From: Verrucomicrobiota bacterium
GTDB lineage: Bacteria; Verrucomicrobiota; Verrucomicrobiia; Verrucomicrobiales; DEV007
Assembly: GCA_020630835.1 (NCBI GenBank)
Contig: JAHDIL010000122.1
Location: forward strand, 1-5,980
Length of the DNA stretch: 5,980 nt
Reading direction: 5' to 3'
Positions 1 to 5,481 of the stretch are shown here, in pieces (position 1 is the first letter of the stretch; each line of letters starts with the position of its first letter). A program made the position numbers and the translations under genes. The notes under the pieces are model-generated. The model searched no databases. It was given only the letters and a program-made list of their open reading frames with translations, and was not told the origin of the DNA.

Positions 1-516
1 TGGCTCTTGCTGTGTTAACCAAGCAATCGCATCACGCATGAGATAGGGCTTACCAATGAGGAAAATCCCGAGAATGACAATGCCATAGGCGAGTGCGACA
101 AGAAGCAGGCGGCTCAATGGCGGCTCCAGAAAGGCGGAATTGAGCATAGGCGTCGCCGCCAAAATCATCAGGAAACCCAAGCCTCGCACAGCCGTGAATT
201 CCTTGACGAGAAAGATCATGCCCGCGCCTATGCCCATGACCAAAAACTGCGCTTGCGGACGGTATTTGTGGAATTCTCCCAGATCTTTACCGCTGACCAG
301 AACAAAAGCCCATAGAAATGCGGCCCCCATGATGAACGCCCCCAATTTTTCATTGCGCGGGAGCGCCTTTAAGAAGCCGGAAACAGGCTCAGGCTTGATC
401 AGCACAGCCACGTGCGAGGCGAGCAGCCAGAAACCCACCAGTAGCCCCATAGCAGACAGACTGAGTCCAGGACGATAGATGAAATCGTGGAGAGTTTGGA
501 TGAGGGGAATTTCCAT
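1..516 (-). CDS. Multi-pass membrane protein of unknown function (N-terminal 172 residues, runs off left edge)
   Basis: Reading the minus strand from ATG at 516-514 gives an open frame of 172 codons that leaves the window without a stop. The protein begins MEIPLIQTLHDFIY and has about five hydrophobic segments (roughly residues 18-40, 57-75, 90-105, 112-128 and 135-153). These are joined by short polar loops such as KPEPVSGF, SGKDLGEFHKYRPQ and GKPYLMRDA, so it is almost certainly an inner-membrane protein. The start is well determined: an in-frame TGA lies 19 codons upstream with no ATG, GTG or TTG in between. No Shine-Dalgarno sequence is visible. It lies 55 bp downstream of the miaB TRAM region on the same strand and could be cotranscribed with it. 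I do not recognise the family, and no catalytic or transport motif is evident. Membrane location is secure; function is unknown. Confidence 0.8.
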   Translation of the reverse strand, partial: MEIPLIQTLHDFIYRPGLSLSAMGLLVGFWLLASHVAVLIKPEPVSGFLKALPRNEKLGAFIMGAAFLWAFVLVSGKDLGEFHKYRPQAQFLVMGIGAGMIFLVKEFTAVRGLGFLMILAATPMLNSAFLEPPLSRLLLVALAYGIVILGIFLIGKPYLMRDAIAWLTQQEP

Positions 517-571
517 GAGCTGAGCAGCGGTTCGACTAGACGCCGAGGGGCTCGGATCAGCAAGCGTTTTC

Positions 572-856
572 TCAAGAGCTCAGCACCGGATCACCGTATA
601 GAGTGTGTCCGGTTGACTCAGTTATCTTCACGTCGAATAGCTTACCTGCCATGCGATGGGCGTCTCCATCAAAGATCACGATACGATTCGTGCCGGTTCG
701 ACCAGATAGGCGCTCTTTATTGTAGCGGCTGGGGCCCTCGCACAAGACCTGCTGGACCGTGCCGACATGCTCCTCATTCTTACGTTCTACGATCTCATCC
801 ACGAGCTTCAGTAGATCCTGATTGCGCTCATCTTTCACGCGCTCAGGTAGTTGAAC
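572..856 (-). pseudogene. miaB: MiaB C-terminal TRAM domain, cut off from the miaB frame by an in-frame TAA
   Basis: Directly after the TAA at 859-857 the same frame continues for 94 codons to a TGA at 574-572. The reading VQLPERVKDERNQ matches the linker that follows ...TPAAEM in MiaB proteins (compare VPEEEKKQR in E. coli, recalled). It is followed by a TRAM-type RNA-binding domain with GRTGTNRIVIFDG and a terminal GKLFDVKITE...LYGD. Counting the stop as residue 360, this covers residues 361-454, the usual MiaB end. TRAM helps hold the tRNA anticodon arm. There is no indel and the domain shows no further damage. It might be expressed on its own from GTG at 838-836, giving 88 residues, but no ribosome binding site is visible. 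Other explanations are readthrough, a recent nonsense mutation, or a base-call error. The homology call is firm; the expression state is unknown. Confidence 0.8.
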
Positions 857-859
857 TTA
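857..859 (-). other. In-frame TAA stop codon inside miaB
   Basis: The plus strand reads TTA here, giving TAA in the miaB frame between ...TPAAEM and VQLPERVKDER. The coding frame before and after is identical, so this is a substitution-type interruption, not a frameshift. The site falls in the variable linker between the radical-SAM and TRAM domains. Single-base neighbours of TAA include GAA, CAA and AAA, all plausible residues there. Confidence 0.9.
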
Positions 860-1936
860 CATCTCCGCAGCTGGCGTATCCTTGCGCGGTGAATAGCGGA
901 AGACGAAGGCCTGATCAAATTGCACGTGCTTAACGGCCTCTTTCGTCAGTTGATAGTCTTCCTCTGTTTCACCCGGGAATCCCACGATAATGTCTGTGGA
1001 AATGGCGATATTAGGGCGCACGGCTTTCATCTGATCGCAGATTTCGATGAAGCGTTGGGCCTTATAGGGACGACGCATTTTCTTCAGGATGCGGTCAGAT
1101 CCAGACTGCATGGGAAAATGGACGTGGTCGACAAGCTTTGGCAGATAGGAAAAGGCGTGGATGACGTCCTCCTTATACCCGATCGGGTGAGGGGAGGTGA
1201 AGCGGATACGCTCGAGGCCATTGACTTCGTGAACGGCTTCTAGCAGTTGCACAAAGGGGCTCTTTCCATCTACTTTGGGGAATTCGTGGCGCCCATATAA
1301 ATTAACGATTTGGCCCAGTAAAGTGACCTCACGCACGCCGCTATCGACGAGGCGCTGGCACTCGTCTACGATATCCTGGATGGGGCGGGCGCGCTCTCCG
1401 CCACGGGTGTAAGGCACGATGCAGAAAGAGCACTTCATATTGCACCCCTGCATGATGCTAACAAACTCACTAATCTTAAAGTTTTTGTCTACGTGAGAGC
1501 TGATCGTGTTCTGTGATTCTTCCTCCTCGTCAATGTCGACAATGGAAAAGCGGAGGTCATCCATCTGATTCGCTTCCTTCTTGCGAATAATCTCTTCTAC
1601 GTGATCGACTACTCGATGGTATTTCTGTGTCCCGGCTACTAGATCGAGATGAGGGACATCTTTGATGAGATCTTGACCACGGCTTTGCGCCATGCATCCC
1701 ATAAAGCCATAGACTAGGTTAGGGCGGTGGCGACGATGTTTACCGAGGTGCCGCATGTTACCCAACGCCTTCTGTTCTGCTTGATCGCGCACTGAGCAGG
1801 TGTTGAGCAGGATCACGTCGGCATCCTCAGACTGCTGCGTGATGGTGAAACCGCGCTCGACGAACATTTGGGCGACCTGTTCGGAGTCGCGCTCGTTCAT
1901 CTGGCAACCGTATGTTCGTAAATAAACGCGTGGCAT
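857..1936 (-). CDS. miaB: tRNA-2-methylthio-N6-isopentenyladenosine methylthiotransferase MiaB, ending early before TRAM
   Basis: MiaB is a cytoplasmic radical-SAM enzyme that adds a methylthio group to C2 of i6A37 in tRNAs reading UNN codons. The protein begins MPRVYLRTYGCQMNERDSEQ, a standard MiaB N-terminus, which fixes the start at ATG 1936-1934. The three cysteines of the auxiliary 4Fe-4S cluster are C11 (TYGCQMN), C47 (NTCSVR) and C81 (GFMGCMAQ). The radical-SAM CxxxCxxC is C165, C169 and C172 (GCNMKCSFC). Further family blocks are PYTRGGERAR, RFTSPHP, HFPMQSGSDRILKKM, DIIVGFPGET and FRYSPRKDTPAAEM. The frame stops at TAA 859-857 after 359 residues, where typical MiaB proteins run to about 440-460 with a TRAM domain; that domain follows in the same frame. 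All catalytic cysteines are kept, so the short product could fold, but tRNA binding would probably suffer. The block usually written GQNVNSYG reads GQIVNLYG here. The divergent upstream gap is 103 bp with no clear promoter match. Confidence 0.95.
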   Translation of the reverse strand: MPRVYLRTYGCQMNERDSEQVAQMFVERGFTITQQSEDADVILLNTCSVRDQAEQKALGNMRHLGKHRRHRPNLVYGFMGCMAQSRGQDLIKDVPHLDLVAGTQKYHRVVDHVEEIIRKKEANQMDDLRFSIVDIDEEEESQNTISSHVDKNFKISEFVSIMQGCNMKCSFCIVPYTRGGERARPIQDIVDECQRLVDSGVREVTLLGQIVNLYGRHEFPKVDGKSPFVQLLEAVHEVNGLERIRFTSPHPIGYKEDVIHAFSYLPKLVDHVHFPMQSGSDRILKKMRRPYKAQRFIEICDQMKAVRPNIAISTDIIVGFPGETEEDYQLTKEAVKHVQFDQAFVFRYSPRKDTPAAEM

Positions 1937-2039
1937 GGGTCGAAAGAGTCAGGCTAAATTGTGGTGCAATGGGGAAGGGCGGCGAAGGTAGCGTTTTTTT
2001 CGCTGGAAACAAGCCTCGAGCTGTCTAATTTCCGCTGTT

Positions 2040-2762
2040 GTGAAAGATCAGGAAGGCAAACCTAACCAAGACGGCGAGCAAGGCTCGGATGAGCCGCCAG
2101 CTACGGTGGAAAGTAGGAAGGCGCCAGAGTCAGACATGGTTTCTACCCCTAAGAGCGTCCGAGGGCAGATAACCGGTCTCCTGCTGTTGCTACCCGTGTT
2201 CGGGCTGCTTTTTGCGATCACCCATTTTGGTCCGAACCTAGCCAACGCTCTGACGGGGACGATTAAGAAGGCTTTCGGTGGTGAGGCGGAAACCTCCAGT
2301 GCCGATCTCGTTGTTGCGGGGGAAGAGCAAGAAATATCCGACCAAGATGAACCTGTTGAGGAAAAGAAGTCAGAGGCCGCCGCGGACTCCAGCGCAGTCG
2401 AGGTAGTCCCTCAGCCGTCAGAGCAAGCAGGGGCAGGAATCAGCGATGCGACGGCCAGTGCCTCAGAGGTGGCGGCGCCTCCGGAGATGAATGAGGACTA
2501 TGAAACTTTTCTCAGGGCTCAGCTCCAGGCAGCTCTTGCCGAGCGCGAAGCTGCTAACACAGAGGTGAAGGTGCAATACCTCGATTTTACGGATGATCGG
2601 CAGCGGTTAATGGCGGCATTTAAAGTGACCCCAAAAGAGGGAGCCCCCAGATTGGGCGAGTATTTATTTTCCTGGAATGAGTTCCGTCAGTATGTTTCAA
2701 CAAATCATGCTGAACCTGTCGATCGGATCGTCCTGCGCACACGGCATTTCCAGGCAGACTGA
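2040..2762 (+). CDS. Single-pass membrane protein with acidic Ala/Ser/Glu-rich linker, function unknown
   Basis: This 240-residue frame begins at GTG 2040, the only usual start codon after an upstream in-frame TAG at 1989-1991. An internal ATG at 2136 (residue 33, MVSTPKSVRG) is an alternative start just before the membrane segment. Residues 1-40 are polar and charged (KPNQDGEQGSDEPP). Residues about 44-62 form one hydrophobic helix (ITGLLLLLPVFGLLFAITH) preceded by K38 and R41, so the N-terminus is probably cytoplasmic and the rest periplasmic. Residues about 82-150 are low-complexity and acidic, rich in E, A, S and P. Residues about 150-240 look like a small folded domain, starting with a helix (YETFLRAQLQAALAEREA) and followed by alternating strand-like stretches. 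I do not recognise the domain. The long linker followed by a compact end resembles envelope tether or scaffold proteins, which is inference only. The gene diverges from miaB and ends exactly against der. Confidence 0.75.
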   Translation: MKDQEGKPNQDGEQGSDEPPATVESRKAPESDMVSTPKSVRGQITGLLLLLPVFGLLFAITHFGPNLANALTGTIKKAFGGEAETSSADLVVAGEEQEISDQDEPVEEKKSEAAADSSAVEVVPQPSEQAGAGISDATASASEVAAPPEMNEDYETFLRAQLQAALAEREAANTEVKVQYLDFTDDRQRLMAAFKVTPKEGAPRLGEYLFSWNEFRQYVSTNHAEPVDRIVLRTRHFQAD

Positions 2763-4250
2763 TCACTTCCGTTTGGGGCCTTTCCGCTTGGCTGTTTTTT
2801 TTCCGGCTGGTCGGCGCGACTTTTTGGCCGGTCCTTTGCTCCCTGATCTCGCTTTGCTCGACGATCGGTTATCTTTCTCATCGTTGTTGCGGCCCTGCCT
2901 CGATTTCACATGAAAGACGAAGGGGAGACCCTCCATCGGATAATGGGCGCGTATCCTGTTCTCTAGGAATCGCTCATACGTCCGAGTCAGCAGATTTGCG
3001 TAGTTCACGAACAACATATACTCCGGCACCGGCACGGGGCGGGGTTCATCCTCGCGGATTTGTGTCGCATACAACAGCTTGAGCCGTCGGTTTTTCCTAA
3101 CAGGAGGAGGATTCCGTGTAATGGCTTCTTGCAGTAGCGTGTTCAGTGCAGCAGTGGGGACTGGCTGCTCGGCAGACGCTACCACGTCCTCAATGGCGCG
3201 GAAAATCTTGCCTAGATATTCTCGATTTTTCGCAGAGATCGCGACTTTGGGGGCGTAAGGCAGGAAGAAGAGATCGTCCCCAAGCTCTTCGCGGAAATGC
3301 TCGATCCTATCCTTGAAGTCAGCATCGGGGTGATAGAGGTCGAACTTGTTGAGTAGCACGATGCAGGGTTTGTTCGAGTCGAGAACAATTTTGGCTATGC
3401 GGCGGTCCTGCGAGACCACACCTGAAGAGGCATCGATCACCAGCAGGCAGATATCGCTGCGTCGGATGGCTTTTTCCGAGCGCATTACGGAGAACACCTC
3501 CACCGAGGAGTCACGTCTTGTTCGCTTGCGGATGCCTGCGGTATCGATCATCAGGTAGGGCTTCCCATCGCGCTCGTAAGGCACATCCACAGAATCGCGC
3601 GTGGTCCCGGCTACGTCGGATACGATGGAGCGCTCCTCCCGCATGAGCGCATTGATCAGCGAGGATTTGCCAACATTTGGGCGTCCTACGATGGCCACCT
3701 TAACCGGGGCTTCATCACGGTTTACATCTTCCTTTACTGCGAAGGGGCGCACCTGTTCGGCGATGGATTTCTCGAGGTGAGAGAAGTTTCTCCCATGAGC
3801 AGCCGACACGCTTACGGAGCGCTCAAAACCAAGTGCCGCAAATTCTGCTGTGTCGTTTTCTGTTTTAGCCGTGTCTACCTTGTTTATCACCAGTAGGACC
3901 TTGGACTCACCTTGGCGTAAGACCTTTGCCAACTCGCGATCAATTGGGTGAATACCATCCCGAGCATCAACTGCGAAGAGGATGAGATTTGCTGAGAATA
4001 TAGCAATATCCGCCTCGGCGCGCACCTGATCAGCGAAACCATCATCTAGCGTAGCGCCTATGCCGCCAGTGTCAGTGAGCTCGTAGGGTATCTCCGCTCG
4101 CGTAACTTCGGTAGCGATACGATCACGTGTCACTCCTGGTTGGTCATGAACGATCGATATCCGTCGTCCTGCTAAGCGATTAAAAATCGCAGACTTACCC
4201 ACGTTCGGGCGTCCGACGATGGCGACACGAGGTTTTTGAGAGCGGGCCAT
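2763..4250 (-). CDS. der: Ribosome biogenesis GTPase Der (EngA)
   Basis: Der is a tandem-domain GTPase needed for late 50S subunit assembly. Numbered from ATG 4250-4248 (495 residues), domain 1 has G1 GRPNVGKS 13-20, the QPGVTRDR switch region 37-44, G3 DTGG 60-63, G4 NKVD 123-126 and G5 around SAAHGRN 149-155. Domain 2 has G1 GRPNVGKS 189-196, AGTTRDS 214-220, G3 DTAGIRKR 236-243, G4 NKFD 301-304 and G5 SAK 339-341. The KH-like domain spans about 350-449 and ends GLPFVFHVK. A tail of about 46 residues rich in K, R and S follows, longer than in E. coli Der by recollection. The frame is open upstream to a GTG at 4319, but those 23 extra residues (MYRLFPVWRQHDEAD...) do not resemble Der, whose P-loop usually lies near residue 10-15; I therefore choose the internal ATG. 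The stop TGA directly abuts that of the convergent gene. No Shine-Dalgarno sequence is visible. Confidence 0.97.
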   Translation of the reverse strand: MARSQKPRVAIVGRPNVGKSAIFNRLAGRRISIVHDQPGVTRDRIATEVTRAEIPYELTDTGGIGATLDDGFADQVRAEADIAIFSANLILFAVDARDGIHPIDRELAKVLRQGESKVLLVINKVDTAKTENDTAEFAALGFERSVSVSAAHGRNFSHLEKSIAEQVRPFAVKEDVNRDEAPVKVAIVGRPNVGKSSLINALMREERSIVSDVAGTTRDSVDVPYERDGKPYLMIDTAGIRKRTRRDSSVEVFSVMRSEKAIRRSDICLLVIDASSGVVSQDRRIAKIVLDSNKPCIVLLNKFDLYHPDADFKDRIEHFREELGDDLFFLPYAPKVAISAKNREYLGKIFRAIEDVVASAEQPVPTAALNTLLQEAITRNPPPVRKNRRLKLLYATQIREDEPRPVPVPEYMLFVNYANLLTRTYERFLENRIRAHYPMEGLPFVFHVKSRQGRNNDEKDNRSSSKARSGSKGPAKKSRRPAGKKTAKRKGPKRK

Positions 4251-4336
4251 GGGATAGAAAGGTGCAAATTCCCGATCCGCCTCATCGTGTTGGCGCCATA
4301 CGGGAAACAGCCTATACACGAAAAAAGAGGATTTTC

Positions 4337-4356
4337 ATTCGCGAATTTTCCGGGAA
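4337..4356. promoter_or_regulatory. Two small palindromes in the der/transporter divergent gap, possible operator
   Basis: The 163-bp gap between the der start (4250) and the transporter start (4414) contains a perfect 10-bp palindrome, ATTCGCGAAT, at 4337-4346. TTCC-G-GGAA follows almost at once at 4348-4356. They lie about 60 to 90 bp from both start codons, where a shared operator would be expected. Palindromes this short also occur by chance. I found no convincing -35/-10 pair on either strand of the gap, so this is only a candidate. Confidence 0.2.
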
Positions 4357-4413
4357 TAGCAAGTTCGCTGTGCTTGAGCTTTCCCTTCGCTTCTTTTAGG
4401 CTTTGGCTTTCCG

Positions 4414-5340
4414 ATGACCGCCGCGATTTTCACCGCCATACTGTTCGCTTTCTCTGCGATCACCGGACAGCGCGTGGCCGTTCGCTACGGAGCTATCATG
4501 GGGAATTGGCTACGGCTGAGTCTAGCCGTGCTCATCTTTATCGTTATCATAGGGGTTTGGCAGCGGGATACCCTGCATCAGGCGCCGTTCGCTTGGCTTT
4601 TCCTTAGCGGATTGGTTGGTTTCGGGGTGGGAGATGTTGCTCTCTTTACTGCCTATGAAAAGCTTGGATCTCGTCTGACTATTCTCATTGCACTTTGCAG
4701 CGCTCCCGTCTTTGGCATGATTACGGAGGCCTTGTGGTTGAATGTGTTGCCGAGTGCTGTTGATCTGGCGCTGGCAGCATTGATTCTGACGGGAGTCGCT
4801 CTCGCCCTGAGGTCGCGAGTGGAGAGAGGCTTGGACACTCCAACTAGCCGGGCACAGCTCGTGGGAGGCACGGTTGCGGCAGCTATCGCCGGCTGGGGGC
4901 AGGGGACGGGAGCGGTTATTTCGCGAAAGGCTGAGGAGGTAGCTCTTGAGGTGGGCGTGGGGCTGACTGGCTTTAGCGCGGCTGGTCAGAGAGTCATGGC
5001 GGGTTGGGTTTTTGCTTGTGGGGCCATGCTAATTTGGCGCCTAGCGAGTCGTGGTAAAAATCGACACGTAGTAGCAAGGGGCGAGGTCAATTTTACCGAG
5101 GAGGTGAAATTTTTCCCGATACTACTTGGTGCAGCCACTCTTGGTCCGGTGGTTGGTGTCAGTTGCTTTCAGTGGGCTCTGCAGTCCACTCCCAGTGGGC
5201 TAGTGTTGGCGGTGACTGCTACGACACCCATTATTCTCATGCCGCTCACATGGGGGATAGATGGAGATCGGCCTCGGCTTTTGGCTTGGTTGGGAGCTAT
5301 TGCAGCCGTGCTCGGGGTCACCTTACTGGCTTTGAGGTAG
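4414..5340 (+). CDS. EamA/DMT-superfamily transporter (ten predicted helices)
   Basis: This 308-residue, strongly hydrophobic protein has the size and architecture of EamA-type drug/metabolite transporters: about ten helices arranged as two five-helix halves. Approximate spans are 1-17, 33-50, 60-80, 88-106, 115-133, 150-170, 184-210, 235-252, 262-280 and 289-307. The halves show the family's internal repeat: GVGDVALFTAYEKLGSRLTILIAL...APVFGMI in the first matches VVGVSCFQWALQSTPSGLVLAV...TPIILMP in the second. Each repeat is followed by a closing helix (LALAALILTGVALALR and LAWLGAIAAVLGVTLLALR). Such proteins sit in the inner membrane and move small metabolites, often outward, but the substrate cannot be read from sequence. 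The start is the first ATG of the frame; an AGG 13 bp upstream is too far for a convincing ribosome site. Translation ends at TAG, 12 bp before a hairpin terminator. It is divergent from der with no evident functional link. Confidence 0.88.
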   Translation: MTAAIFTAILFAFSAITGQRVAVRYGAIMGNWLRLSLAVLIFIVIIGVWQRDTLHQAPFAWLFLSGLVGFGVGDVALFTAYEKLGSRLTILIALCSAPVFGMITEALWLNVLPSAVDLALAALILTGVALALRSRVERGLDTPTSRAQLVGGTVAAAIAGWGQGTGAVISRKAEEVALEVGVGLTGFSAAGQRVMAGWVFACGAMLIWRLASRGKNRHVVARGEVNFTEEVKFFPILLGAATLGPVVGVSCFQWALQSTPSGLVLAVTATTPIILMPLTWGIDGDRPRLLAWLGAIAAVLGVTLLALR

Positions 5341-5352
5341 TTGGACAGATAA

Positions 5353-5388
5353 AAAAGTCACAAATAAAGCCGTCTTCGTGTGACTTTT
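5353..5388 (+). terminator. Probable rho-independent terminator after the transporter gene
   Basis: AAAAGTCACA (5353-5362) and TGTGACTTTT (5379-5388) are perfect 10-bp inverted repeats around a 16-nt loop. The loop could add a 3-bp AAG/CTT stem. The right arm ends in four T followed by AT, and the left arm begins with an A run, so the element could work in both directions. It starts 12 bp after the transporter stop. The stem is A/T-rich and the T-tract short, so strength is uncertain. Confidence 0.55.
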
Positions 5389-5402
5389 ATGCTTCACAAA
5401 CG

Positions 5403-5444
5403 CTCCAAATAATGGAGTATTTGTCGTCAGGGCGCCTCTGCGCC
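5403..5444 (+). other. Short stem-loops in the leader of the LEPR-XLL gene
   Basis: Two small inverted repeats sit between the terminator hairpin and the next gene. CTCCA/TGGAG (5403-5407 with 5413-5417) competes with CAAATA/TATTTG (5406-5411 with 5418-5423). GGCGC/GCGCC (5431-5435 with 5440-5444) has a four-base loop. They could be part of the 5' untranslated RNA. Each stem is only 5-6 bp, so this is a weak observation. Confidence 0.2.
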
Positions 5445-5481
5445 TAGACCTCTCTGTGCACATCTCTCCTTTTACATTCCT

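Noticed and set aside
857..859. Reassignment of TAA to a sense codon, suggested by the in-frame TAA in miaB and by no complete gene here ending in TAA.
   Set aside because: Only four natural stops are visible (three TGA, one TAG), too few to infer a code change. No bacterial code with TAA reassigned while TAG and TGA remain stops is known to me.
140..933. Plus-strand frames at 140-478 and 487-933.
   Set aside because: They lie opposite the clearly coding minus-strand membrane gene and the miaB TRAM region. Their translations lack any recognisable domain and look like antisense shadows.
1989..2005. AGCG-T7-CGCT inverted repeat between miaB and the 2040 gene, considered as a terminator or operator.
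   Set aside because: The stem is only 4-5 bp, the T run is in the loop rather than after the stem, and no gene ends nearby.
2793..2804. A8 run in the der coding strand (GGA AAA AAA ACA), a possible slippery site for frameshifting.
   Set aside because: It lies 12 codons from the stop in a lysine-rich tail where AAA codons are expected. A minus-one shift would only run into sequence antisense to the neighbouring gene, and no stimulatory structure is evident.
4251..4319. N-terminal extension of Der from GTG 4319.
   Set aside because: The 23 added residues do not resemble Der N-termini. ATG 4250 places the P-loop at the usual distance and has an upstream context like that of miaB.
5393..5421. 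Possible sigma70 promoter (TTCACA with AGTATT 17 bp later) before the LEPR gene.
   Set aside because: The -10 match is poor, and many equally weak pairs can be found in this AT-rich stretch.
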